A stretch of DNA of 33,452 bases. Origin: Beijerinckiaceae bacterium (GTDB lineage: Bacteria > Pseudomonadota > Alphaproteobacteria > Rhizobiales > Beijerinckiaceae). The stretch covers positions 1 to 33,452 of the forward strand of contig CANCSY010000010.1 of the NCBI GenBank assembly GCA_947380915.1, given 5' to 3'. The notes under the pieces are model-generated. The model was given only the letters and a program-made list of their open reading frames with translations, was not told where the DNA came from and did no database searches. Position numbers and translations under genes: made by a program. Positions 17,682 through 25,977 of the stretch are shown here, piece after piece. Each line of letters begins with the position of its first letter. Within the stretch, counting starts at the first letter, position 1.

Positions 17682-20036
17682 ATGGCGGATCAAATCGTCA
17701 TCACCGAAAAAACCAGCCAGGCGAAGGACGTCAGGGCCGCTGTCGGGGCCAGATATGGCGACATACTGCCCGCCGAAGGCCATTTGCTGGATCTGGAGGA
17801 ACCTGAGGACGCGGTCCCCGAGTGGAAGCGCTGGTCGCCGATCTTGCTGCGTCCGGATGGGCTCTACGCCACGAAACCTGCGGATGGCGGGAATAAGGCG
17901 GCCAAGCTTCGGGCGATCCGCGAAGCTCTGCGGACAGCGAAAGTCGTTTGGCTGGCCACGGATTGCGACCGGGAGGGGCAGCTCATCGGCCAGGAGATAC
18001 TGGAACATTACAGGTATGGTGGCGAGGTCAGGCGGGTCTTGTTCACCGCGCAGGATCCTCAAACCATTCGTGAAGCCTTCGTGTGTGCGAAGCCGAATTC
18101 GGATTATTCCCATCTTTATGCCGCAGCAGTTGCGCGTCGACAGGCGGATCAGATTTACAACCTGTCCCTTACTCGCTCTGCGACCGTGATCCTTGGGCAG
18201 GGCGCTCGCGGCGTCATCGGGGTCGGCCGCGTCAAGACGCCCACACTGGCGATTGTGTGCAAGCGCGAGTTGGAAATTCGCGACTTCGTCCCGGTGTCCT
18301 ATTTCGAGGTGGTCGCCACCGCAAAGGTTGAGGCCGGTGAATTCAAGATGCGCTACGCCCCGCAGGAACGGATCTTCAAGCGCGAGGAGGCCGATTTCAT
18401 CGCCAAGGCCGCTGAGGGGTTCAGGGGCGCCCTGAGCATACGAGTCGACGACAAGAAGCAGGGGCCGCCCAAGCTGCATGATCTCCCCTCCCTGCAGAAG
18501 CTCTGCTCCACCAGGTTTGGTTGGTCGGCGGCGAAGACGCTTGAGGTCGCTCAGGAACTTTATGACGGACAGGGCAAGAAGATCATCACCTACCCTCGCG
18601 CCGAGGTGCGCTATCTTCCCGAAAACCTGATTCCGGATGCGCCCAGGATCATCGCGGGCCTTCAGGTGGGGCAATCCTTCAAGGAGATACCCGTGCCCAC
18701 GCCGCCCGTGATTCGCAGGGGCGCCCATGGGGCGTTCCATGACAAGGGCCTGGAGGGCGCCAGCCATCACGCCGTCATTCCCAACGTGAACATGATCGAC
18801 CGCTTGCGCGAGGTCTGGCCAAGGCTTTCGCTTGACGAAAAGAAACTGTTCGATGTGATCGCCAGAGCCTATCTCGCGTCGGTCATGCCGGATTTTCGTT
18901 ATCGGCAGACGACAGCGACGCTGGACGTCGCCGGGTTTGTGTTCAAGGCTTCGGGTCGGCAACCCATTGATCTTGGTTGGCGCGCGGCATTCCCTGAATG
19001 GACCCCAGCCGATGAAAAGGGCGATGATGCGCAACTTCTGCCGGGGATGCGGCATGGGGAAAGCGCCGACCTGCAAAATCCTATGGTCGAAGCCAAGGAG
19101 ACGCGCCCGCCGCCGCGTTACAATGAAGGCGGCCTGATTGAGGCGATGCAGAACGCCTGGCGCTTTGTGGAGGAAGAGGCCCTGCGCGACCGTCTGAAGG
19201 AGGCCAAAGGGATAGGCACGCCTGCGACCCGGGCGGAAATCATCGCCGGTCTGAAGCGACAGGGTTTTTTGGTGGCGCAGGGCAAGAATATCGTCCCCAC
19301 GGAGGTCGGGCTGAAATTGTTCGCCATCCTTCAGGAAGCCGACCCGGCGCTGGTCGATCCTGGGGTCACAGCGCAGCTTGAATGTCTCCTCGATGACGTT
19401 GTGGTTGGCAAGCAGGCGATGATGAGCGCCGTTGACGCCGTTTGTGATGTGGCGGAGCGCATCATCGGAAAGCTCAGGAACGCGCCCCATGGCAAGGGCT
19501 CCGGCTTGCTTGGGCCGTCTTCGGGAGGCGCAGGTGGGGTGCGCCCGCCAACGCCTGCCATGAAGCGCTATGCGGTCAGCATCTCCCGGCAGAAGCGCGT
19601 CAGCCTGCCGAAGAATTATGCGACGTCGGCTCCTATATGTCGGGCGTTTCTCGAGCAGCACGCACCACGAAAATCAGCAGACTCCGCTGTTGGGGCGCAG
19701 GCGCCATCCGAAAGCTCGTCCGAGGGAATGGAGCACGGTCCGCGTGCACGGACAGCCAAAGCTCGCGCCAAGGCCGGCGGCAAATCGCTGAAACCGGGTG
19801 TTGAAAGTTCCGCGAATCTGACCAGGCGAAAGCGTAAGCTGACGGCGGCTGAGGCTCCGATTTTAACGGCTCCATCAAATGATGAACCCGGATCAACGAC
19901 GGCTAATACTCCACTCCGCATTCCCTATGGCAATAAGGAGGTCGCAAAGAGGCTGGGGGCTCGCTACGCCGCTACCGGATGGTATGCGCCGCCGGGCGTT
20001 GATCTCGCCGCATTCACCGCTCAGGGCTGGCTGTAA
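17682..20036 (+). CDS. topB: Type IA DNA topoisomerase (topoisomerase III, plasmid/ICE type) with C-terminal DUF5710
   Basis: 784 residues. ATG 17682 is chosen because it begins the TOPRIM domain directly (MADQIVITEK). Catalytic residues visible: E9 in the first strand, the DxD acids D94/D96 in TDCDREGQLIG, and active-site tyrosine Y304 in IITYPRAEVRY. It relaxes negatively supercoiled DNA and decatenates through a covalent 5'-phosphotyrosine. A classical C4 zinc-finger tail is absent. Instead the C terminus has a low-complexity linker rich in Lys, Ala and Ser, and then about 40 residues with GNKEVAKRLGARYAATGWYA, the DUF5710 pattern found on DNA-processing enzymes of mobile elements. This and the AT-rich flanks suggest a conjugative-element origin. 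Chromosomal topA is elsewhere. Confidence 0.93.
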   Translation: MADQIVITEKTSQAKDVRAAVGARYGDILPAEGHLLDLEEPEDAVPEWKRWSPILLRPDGLYATKPADGGNKAAKLRAIREALRTAKVVWLATDCDREGQLIGQEILEHYRYGGEVRRVLFTAQDPQTIREAFVCAKPNSDYSHLYAAAVARRQADQIYNLSLTRSATVILGQGARGVIGVGRVKTPTLAIVCKRELEIRDFVPVSYFEVVATAKVEAGEFKMRYAPQERIFKREEADFIAKAAEGFRGALSIRVDDKKQGPPKLHDLPSLQKLCSTRFGWSAAKTLEVAQELYDGQGKKIITYPRAEVRYLPENLIPDAPRIIAGLQVGQSFKEIPVPTPPVIRRGAHGAFHDKGLEGASHHAVIPNVNMIDRLREVWPRLSLDEKKLFDVIARAYLASVMPDFRYRQTTATLDVAGFVFKASGRQPIDLGWRAAFPEWTPADEKGDDAQLLPGMRHGESADLQNPMVEAKETRPPPRYNEGGLIEAMQNAWRFVEEEALRDRLKEAKGIGTPATRAEIIAGLKRQGFLVAQGKNIVPTEVGLKLFAILQEADPALVDPGVTAQLECLLDDVVVGKQAMMSAVDAVCDVAERIIGKLRNAPHGKGSGLLGPSSGGAGGVRPPTPAMKRYAVSISRQKRVSLPKNYATSAPICRAFLEQHAPRKSADSAVGAQAPSESSSEGMEHGPRARTAKARAKAGGKSLKPGVESSANLTRRKRKLTAAEAPILTAPSNDEPGSTTANTPLRIPYGNKEVAKRLGARYAATGWYAPPGVDLAAFTAQGWL

Positions 20037-20160
20037 ATCCGTTGAAATTGGAATTGGGGCGAGCCCGATCAATATGTCACAATTGATGACTGAGAAAACT
20101 GGCGCCTGCATGAAAATTGCCCATTAATCTCCTTAGGGATCGATTTGGCGTCGAACGAAT

Positions 20161-20189
20161 AAGATCAGCTTTTTTAAAAGGCTGATCTT
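20161..20189. terminator. Hairpin, possible terminator of the topoisomerase gene
   Basis: AAGATCAGC (20161-20169) pairs with GCTGATCTT (20181-20189); the stem extends inward through a T/A-rich loop. It lies 125 bases after the topoisomerase stop and lacks a following T tract, so termination is uncertain. Confidence 0.4.
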
Positions 20190-20565
20190 TCGCAAGCAAT
20201 CCCCTAAGTGGAGCCCTGATGCTATTGTTGCTTATCAGTTCCCAGTATCATCAGCGCCACTGTAACTTTGTGATAGAAAATTATACTCCAAGTCTGATGA
20301 GATGTCTTATTAAGTGTGCGTGTGCGGAAAGCCAAAAACAAGCCCGGCTGGGTTTTGGATTCCAGAGAAAAGTGAACGGGCAAGCACTAAACGCACCTTC
20401 CGTTTCGGTAAACTGAATGGTTCAAAATTTCTTTCACGGGTAATTGATCCGGAAGCTTAAGGAGTACCGAGCGCCACCGTCATCGCGTGATTTTTGCTAG
20501 AATCCCATTTGAAAAAAGTAGAGATGCAATCGCTAAAATCTTCAACGGATAGAAAGAAGGGATGA

Positions 20566-20582
20566 GGATCCCCAAGGGATCC
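20566..20582 (-). terminator. Short hairpin after the TctC-type gene
   Basis: GGATCCC (20566-20572) pairs with GGGATCC (20576-20582), 14 bases beyond the stop of the binding protein at 20597 on the minus strand. The sequence after it is pyrimidine-rich but has no uninterrupted T run. Candidate weak terminator. Confidence 0.4.
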
Positions 20583-20596
20583 CCCCTTTGCTTCCC

Positions 20597-21640
20597 CTAC
20601 TTCCCCGCCCCGGCGCCTGTCGCCTTTTTCACCCGATCCACCACATCTGCAGGGGTCGCCATCAGTTTGTCGACGGTCGATTGCAGCGTCGCACCGTCCA
20701 TCGGGTTGACAATTTCCATCTTCATTCTAGCGGCGTCTTCCAGAAATTCCCGGTCGACGAGCATGGCCGAAAAGGCCTTGCGCATGGCGTCCACCCGGTC
20801 TTTCGGGGTTTCGGGCGCCATCAGGAACGGTCGGCCGAAATCGGCGAGGGAGTAGACGAATTCCATCACCTGCCTTTGCTCGGGCGTTTTGGCGAAGGAA
20901 AGCGTGAGGGGCGCGCCGAGTTTAACGATGTCAGGATGGGCGGCCAGATTTTCCTGGGCGATGACGCGCACCACATCGTCCCGCAGCCAGTTGGGCCGCC
21001 CTGTGGTCAGCGTCGCCCAACTGGATCCGCAGGTACCGTCGATCTCACGCTTTTCGATGGCGAGCCCGATTTCATTGATGCCGGGATACCCTGCGACAAC
21101 TTTGATTTTCGCGCCCAGAAGGTTGTTGTACATGGCCGTGTATTCGCTCGACGGCGCTCCCGCGCCAGAGGCGCCGAGCACCACTTCGCGCGCGAACACG
21201 TCGGCGAAAGCGTTCACGCCCGATTTGGTCGAGACATAGCAGACGAAGACTTCCGCATTGGCGCTGCCGATATAGGCGAAGCGCTTTGAATCATAGCGCA
21301 CGTTGCCCCGATCACCGGTCAGCGGCTCCAGGATCGCGTTGGGATAGACAAGGCCAAGCACGCTGCCGTCTTTGGCGCCCGCCGCATAGACATATTGCGC
21401 GGCGACGACGCCCGCAGCTCCCGCCATATTGGACGCGACCACATTGGGATTGCCAGGCAGATGCTTTCCGATGTGGCGCGCGACGAGCCGCCCGTAAAGA
21501 TCATAGCCGCCACCGACCGAAGACGGGATTATCACCGTCAGTTGTCGCCCCTTGTAGAAATTGGACACCGCGTCCTGCGCATGCGCCGACGAGGCTGCGG
21601 TCAGGGCGAGGGTGATAGTGACAAGCGCGCGCGTCAACAT
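20597..21640 (-). CDS. Tripartite tricarboxylate transporter receptor-like (TctC/Bug) protein
   Basis: 347-residue periplasmic receptor. The ATG has AAAGGA upstream. A signal peptide ends at SSAHAQD, then the Bug-family landmark FYKGRQLTVIIPSSVGGGYDLYGRLVARH and PGNPNVVASNMAGAAG, which form the carboxylate-binding lobe. The C-terminal lobe ends with the DFGRPFLMAPETPKDR region common in the family. Bug proteins bind carboxylic acids, aromatic acids or amides and often work with other transporters or as sensors. No tctA or tctB is nearby. It faces away from a divergent family-1 binding protein. Ligand unknown. Confidence 0.9.
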   Translation of the reverse strand: MLTRALVTITLALTAASSAHAQDAVSNFYKGRQLTVIIPSSVGGGYDLYGRLVARHIGKHLPGNPNVVASNMAGAAGVVAAQYVYAAGAKDGSVLGLVYPNAILEPLTGDRGNVRYDSKRFAYIGSANAEVFVCYVSTKSGVNAFADVFAREVVLGASGAGAPSSEYTAMYNNLLGAKIKVVAGYPGINEIGLAIEKREIDGTCGSSWATLTTGRPNWLRDDVVRVIAQENLAAHPDIVKLGAPLTLSFAKTPEQRQVMEFVYSLADFGRPFLMAPETPKDRVDAMRKAFSAMLVDREFLEDAARMKMEIVNPMDGATLQSTVDKLMATPADVVDRVKKATGAGAGK

Positions 21641-22161
21641 GGATCGATCCTTTGGGCGCAGAGGCGCTGTTTTGGTGGCAATGCGAACATTATCAGAGAT
21701 TTGGATGCAAGACGAGAAGCTCTTTTCGACGACGCATGTAGTTTACTCGGCTTTCTGTTGTTGCCGCAAGCGAAGGGTTTCGATGGTTGCGCGCTTGATA
21801 GTTCCCAACTCCGCCAAGGCGCTGCGTAAGCTCGGCGACAAGACAATCCTGAAGTGGAAAGGCAAGGTGGAAGGTGGGGCCGTGGCAACCACGTTGCCCC
21901 GCGTCCAGATGCGCAAATGGCGAAGGTCATGGGGCGTGCGACCCGGCGGAGTGGAAGATGCTCCCGTCGTTTGGACTTGCAACCGCGGCGTCACCGGCTT
22001 AAAAAATGAGTGAACTCATGCGTCTTAATGAGCTCTAAACGGCGCAACAGTCCGTAATGGGCCATGATTGAACGTCAGACCGCTAAAGCGGCAGACTATT
22101 CGGAGCGCTCGCAGCCAAGCGATTGGCCACGTGGCGCCTCGATCCTGGGGAGGTTGGTGGC
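21641..22161. other. 521-base divergent gap, no supported gene
   Basis: Separates the TctC-like gene (minus) and the binding protein (plus). A 75-codon frame from about 21783 (with AAGGG upstream) has no family resemblance and unusual Trp/Arg content; not accepted as a gene. Presumed to contain promoters; no clear boxes read. Confidence 0.45.
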
Positions 22162-23250
22162 ATGCTGGACAGATCTCGTATCGTTGTGGCGGCGCTCGCG
22201 GGCGCTATTTGCCTTACCACCACAGCCATCGCGCAGAACGGGCCCGCTGCCGAGAGATCTTTTACTCCGGCGCTGCGCCTGGTGATCGAAGGTGCGAGGA
22301 AGGAAGGGGCGTTGACCCTATCTTATGGCAGTGCGCTAGATGGGGCGAAGGGCGCCGTGCGCCTGCAGAACATGATCAACCAAAAATATGGATTAAGTCT
22401 GAAATTCACCTTCGCGCCGGGGCCATCCGGCCCCGAAATGGCGGCGCGCATCGCCCAGGAGGCTGCGGCGGGCAGACCATCATCCACTGACATTTTCTTT
22501 ACCTCCATGACAAACGATAATGCCCAATTGTTTGAAGAGGTCGACTGGCGCGATTATCTGCCGGATCTCCCGGCGGAGGCCATGAAATTCGGGAAAAGAG
22601 GCGTAGCCTTCACCACACTCCTGATCGGGATGACCTACAACACGGCGATGATAGCGCCTGACAAGGCGCCCAAAAGCCTCAAGGATCTTCTAAAGCCTGA
22701 ATGGAAGGGCAAGATTGGCGCGCGGGTGTCCACCACGTTTATGGCCTATCTTGCGTTACCCGAGGCGCTTGGACCAGAGGGGGCGGTTGAGTTTTTTCGT
22801 CAGTTCGGCGCACAAGCGGACGGGCAGATCCGCTGCGGTTCGTCCGAGCGCATCAGTTCCGGGGAGTTCCTGGTTTTCTTTCCGGACTGCGGAGACTACG
22901 AAGCGCGCAAGGGTCAACGAGCTGGTGCGCCGCTCGGGCACGTCATTCCGCAGGAGGCGGGAGGCGTTGCGGTCTGGCCGCTTGGCATTCCCAAGAATTC
23001 GGCGCATCCCAATGCAGCGAGATTGTTCGTCACCTTCATGCTGACCAGGGAGGGACAGGACTTCGTCTGGGAGACAGATGGCACCGACTATTGGCGGCTC
23101 CCAGGTTCGAAAATTGCCCCGGAAATGGAAAAATACCGGGCGCGCGGGGTCAAGTTCATTGACCAGACCCAGTTGGAAGCCGATCAGCCGGAGATGCTGA
23201 AACTGCAGGGGCAGATGTTTCAGGCGATGCAGCAGGGCTTGAAGAAATAA
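22162..23250 (+). CDS. ABC transporter solute-binding protein, family 1, paralogue of 2250-3323
   Basis: 362 residues. ATG 22162 has GGGGAGG about 8 bases upstream and begins a signal peptide (MLDRSRIVVAALAG...TAIAQ). The mature sequence parallels the binding protein at 2.25-3.3 kb throughout: EGALTLSYGSALDGAKGAVR, LLKPEWKGKI, IRCGSSERISSGEF and LGIPKNSAHPNAARLFVTF. Such receptors deliver a ligand to the fused permease type encoded next door. The gene runs toward that permease gene on the opposite strand, with only 8 bases between their stops, so they cannot share an mRNA. This breaks the operon order seen at the first copy. Ligand unknown. Confidence 0.88.
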   Translation: MLDRSRIVVAALAGAICLTTTAIAQNGPAAERSFTPALRLVIEGARKEGALTLSYGSALDGAKGAVRLQNMINQKYGLSLKFTFAPGPSGPEMAARIAQEAAAGRPSSTDIFFTSMTNDNAQLFEEVDWRDYLPDLPAEAMKFGKRGVAFTTLLIGMTYNTAMIAPDKAPKSLKDLLKPEWKGKIGARVSTTFMAYLALPEALGPEGAVEFFRQFGAQADGQIRCGSSERISSGEFLVFFPDCGDYEARKGQRAGAPLGHVIPQEAGGVAVWPLGIPKNSAHPNAARLFVTFMLTREGQDFVWETDGTDYWRLPGSKIAPEMEKYRARGVKFIDQTQLEADQPEMLKLQGQMFQAMQQGLKK

Positions 23251-23258
23251 GTTCAAGC

Positions 23259-24959
23259 CTACAGGGCGCGGCTGCGCGCAGCGAGCCGAAAGTAGACAAT
23301 AAGCAGTGGCGCGAAAAGGACCATGGTCACAATGACGATGGCGGCCGCCTGATTGATCTGCCCACCGTTCCAAAGGCTCCAGGTGATGACAGGTAAAGTC
23401 GTGTTGCCAGCCGATGACAAAATGATGGCGCGCGTCAGTTCGCGCAGGGCCAACAGGGCCAGCCAGACCCAGGCGCTCGCAAGCGCGGGCCACATCAGCG
23501 GCAGAAGCACCATGCGCAGGACCGTCAACCGTCCTGCGCCGCTCACAAGCGCCGCCTCCTCAAGTTCGGAGTGAATTTGCATCAGGGAACTGTTGACGAC
23601 CCGCGTACCGAAGGCCACCCAGCCAATGGCGCAAACAATGATGATGATGGTGAGGGAGCCATAGAGCGGCGCCCAGTCTGGCATGACGAAGAGTGCCACA
23701 AGCACGGCGCCTAGGGCGAAGACGAGGCCTGGAACCGCATGGGGAAGGAAGGCGATCAGATCCAGCGCGAGCCGCCCGCGCATGCGCGAGCGTAGAACGA
23801 TCCAGGAAAATCCGATACTGACTGCGAGCGCCAGCGTCGGCGCCATGACCGCAAGGATGAGGGAGTTTCTAAGCCCATGGAGCACCAGTTCCCATGGTAC
23901 GCGCGTAAAGGCTGCGAAGGAGATGGACGATAGGGCCCGCAGAGAAGGTGGTTGGTAGAATGGGAGCAGAGAGGCCCAAACGACCAGGAGAAGCGGCAAC
24001 ACAAAAGCACAGAGCACATAGAACGCAGCGAAACCCCATGCCAGCCAGGCGATGGGGCCGAGCGCAGCAAGCCTTGGCCGATAGGCCTTTCCGGTGACGA
24101 TCTGGTAGCGATGAGCCTGCTTCAGGACATTCATGTAAATGAGACTAACCAGCCCGGAAAAAACGAGCATGCAGGCGCCGAAGGCGGCGGGCGCGCCATA
24201 ATCGGGCAGGCCTTCGATGGCGCTTGTCTTGACATAGAGATAGGTGCTGAAGGTCAGGATACGACCCGAAAGTCCTATGGTCCCAGGCACGTCGAAGGCG
24301 CCGAGCGCTGTGGTGAAGACGAAAATGCAGGCCGCCAGCGTCGCGGGGAAAAGCAGGGGCGCAAGAATTCGTCGCACCACCTGTAGCGACGAGGCGCCTG
24401 CCATCCGCGCGGCTTCCTCCAGCGCCGGGTCCATTGACCTGAAACTTCCGCTCGTCATCAGGAAGAACAGCGGCGCCAGTGTCAGTCCCTCGACCCAAGC
24501 CATTCCCGTCACTGTATTGATCGGAAGCGGCGCTGCTGAAAGTCCAAGCCACCCCATGATGATCTGGTTGAACAAACCTATGCGGGGATGCAACAAAAGC
24601 ACCCATCCCATGGCTGTGAAGAAGCCTGGAACGAGCAAACCGACGATGAGCAAGGCGGACAAGATCGCCTTGCCACGCAGATCCGTGCGCTCGACCAGCC
24701 AGGCCAGAGGCAGGCCGAAGCCGGCCGCGATCAGTGTGGTCAAGGCCGCGAAGGCCAGCGTATTGCGCGCCGCATATCCGGCCAGTGGATCGTCAAACAG
24801 GTTGATGTAATTAACAAGGGTCAGGGACTCAACGACGAGCCCATTTTCCATGCGCCCGAAACTGATGCAGACGACGAAGGCCAGAAGACCTAAAATCGCC
24901 GCCGAAGCCAGTGCGACCGGCGCCGCCAGAATCCAGTTCGCGTCACTTCTGGGTGTCAT
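23259..24959 (-). CDS. ABC importer permease, fused two-domain FbpB/AfuB-type, paralogue of 470-2224
   Basis: 566-residue inner-membrane permease; ATG 24959 has ACAGG upstream and the first 13 residues of the longer frame are discarded. It begins with a hydrophobic segment (about residues 10-30). The two halves carry the coupling loops LEEAARMAGASSL and LEEAALVSGAGRL. The C-terminal SSAGNTTLPVITWSLW matches the paralogue at 470-2224. It faces its probable binding protein tail to tail, and the VOC gene is divergent upstream across 91 bases. No ATP-binding subunit is in the window, so the complex must borrow one from elsewhere or use one beyond the window. Confidence 0.9.
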   Translation of the reverse strand: MTPRSDANWILAAPVALASAAILGLLAFVVCISFGRMENGLVVESLTLVNYINLFDDPLAGYAARNTLAFAALTTLIAAGFGLPLAWLVERTDLRGKAILSALLIVGLLVPGFFTAMGWVLLLHPRIGLFNQIIMGWLGLSAAPLPINTVTGMAWVEGLTLAPLFFLMTSGSFRSMDPALEEAARMAGASSLQVVRRILAPLLFPATLAACIFVFTTALGAFDVPGTIGLSGRILTFSTYLYVKTSAIEGLPDYGAPAAFGACMLVFSGLVSLIYMNVLKQAHRYQIVTGKAYRPRLAALGPIAWLAWGFAAFYVLCAFVLPLLLVVWASLLPFYQPPSLRALSSISFAAFTRVPWELVLHGLRNSLILAVMAPTLALAVSIGFSWIVLRSRMRGRLALDLIAFLPHAVPGLVFALGAVLVALFVMPDWAPLYGSLTIIIIVCAIGWVAFGTRVVNSSLMQIHSELEEAALVSGAGRLTVLRMVLLPLMWPALASAWVWLALLALRELTRAIILSSAGNTTLPVITWSLWNGGQINQAAAIVIVTMVLFAPLLIVYFRLAARSRAL

Positions 24960-25050
24960 GCAAAAACCTGTCGGACTGGTGGCGCGTCTGTCGCCCATAG
25001 GCTAAACTGCAAAAAAAGCTTGGCTCTGTCCCCAAAGAGGAAACCTCATC

Positions 25051-25926
25051 ATGCTTAATCTGGTCGAACATTTTGATCATTTCGTGGTTCCTGTCGATGA
25101 CATTGTGAAGGCCGAAGACTTTTATATCAACATCCTTGGCGCCCAACAGGCCTACAATGCGCGCGGCCCCATGCGCTATGGCCTGAATGTGCATCAGACC
25201 ATTCATGGCATGCGTCCGCATACCTTCTTTGTCGCGGCGGGAAAGCGTATTGGCGTCTATCTTCAAACCGAGCACAGGCCGGACGCGCCCTACAAGCGCG
25301 GCGCCCCGACCTATTCCTTCGAGACGACCGCTGAGGGTCTTGCCGCGCTTGCGGCCCGCATCAAAGCTGCCGGGATGATCTGCGATGGCCCGATAGAAGG
25401 TGCGTCACCCTTCGCCCTGTCATCGCTCTTCTTCTGCGACCCCTCCGGCAACAACCTGGCTGTCTATGTGCCGGTCAAGCCTAACGCCACGGCCGCCCAT
25501 CCTCGCGCCCCAGACGATCAATTGACGGCAATCGGCTATCTTCAATTGGAGGCGCCAGATCTTGAGGCCTCAGTACGTTTCTACTGCGACACCTTCAGCC
25601 TGCCGACCCCTGAATATGGTGTTGACCCGCAATCGGGCGCAACCGAGGCTCGCATCTTGATGCCCAGCGGGCAGGCACTGGTTTTGACCCAGATTCCCTT
25701 CGGCCCGAAGGGTATGAAGCTCTCGCGTTTCGAAGCGGGTCCGCATCTCGCCTTTTTCCTGCCTGCGACACGCTGGGACGCCATGATGGCCCAGTTGGAA
25801 AAGTGCGGTATCCAGCATGGGGATCGCGCCGCCATCGCCAAGGGGCGAACGTCTGTCGAGCTGGATACCTACTTCGAGGATCCTGCAGGATATGTGATCC
25901 AACTGATCAGCGCGCTGGAAACCTGA
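25051..25926 (+). CDS. Two-domain VOC protein (glyoxalase/extradiol dioxygenase fold)
   Basis: 291-residue cytoplasmic protein with AGAGGAAA before the ATG. Two tandem vicinal-oxygen-chelate modules: residues about 5-140 (HFDHFVVPVDDIVKAEDFY ... FFCDPSGNNLAVYVP) and about 150-290 (IGYLQLEAPDLEASVRFY ... GPHLAFFLP ... TYFEDPAGYVIQLI). The histidines and terminal Glu are in positions of the His-His-Glu metal site of extradiol ring-cleaving dioxygenases and glyoxalases. Two domains favour a dioxygenase-like or detoxification enzyme, but the reaction is not assignable. It is followed 51 bases on by a TctC-like receptor in the same direction, suggesting uptake and breakdown of an organic acid or aromatic. 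Confidence 0.82.
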   Translation: MLNLVEHFDHFVVPVDDIVKAEDFYINILGAQQAYNARGPMRYGLNVHQTIHGMRPHTFFVAAGKRIGVYLQTEHRPDAPYKRGAPTYSFETTAEGLAALAARIKAAGMICDGPIEGASPFALSSLFFCDPSGNNLAVYVPVKPNATAAHPRAPDDQLTAIGYLQLEAPDLEASVRFYCDTFSLPTPEYGVDPQSGATEARILMPSGQALVLTQIPFGPKGMKLSRFEAGPHLAFFLPATRWDAMMAQLEKCGIQHGDRAAIAKGRTSVELDTYFEDPAGYVIQLISALET

Positions 25927-25977
25927 TTCGAGGCGGATGTGCGCAGATCTGACAGCGCCATTAAGGGGAGGTTTTTC

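Larger units (their letters stand above)
20037..20596. other. 560-base AT-rich gap with hairpins
   Basis: No convincing gene. Contains a hairpin at 20161-20189 and an inverted repeat at 20566-20582. On the plus strand around 20312-20420 a broken frame with stops reads KAKNKPGWVLD, faintly like the N-terminal DNA-binding region of phage integrases, but too short to call. A short frame starting at 20219 has no recognisable similarity. Confidence 0.4.

Noticed and set aside
17646..19661. 671-codon minus-strand frame opposite the topoisomerase
   Set aside because: It mirrors topB, which has catalytic motifs; the antisense product has no recognisable domain.
21561..22013. Plus-strand frame of 150 codons upstream of the binding protein
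   Set aside because: Overlaps the 3'-complement of the Bug gene's signal region and reads as Arg/Trp-rich shadow; no recognisable motifs.
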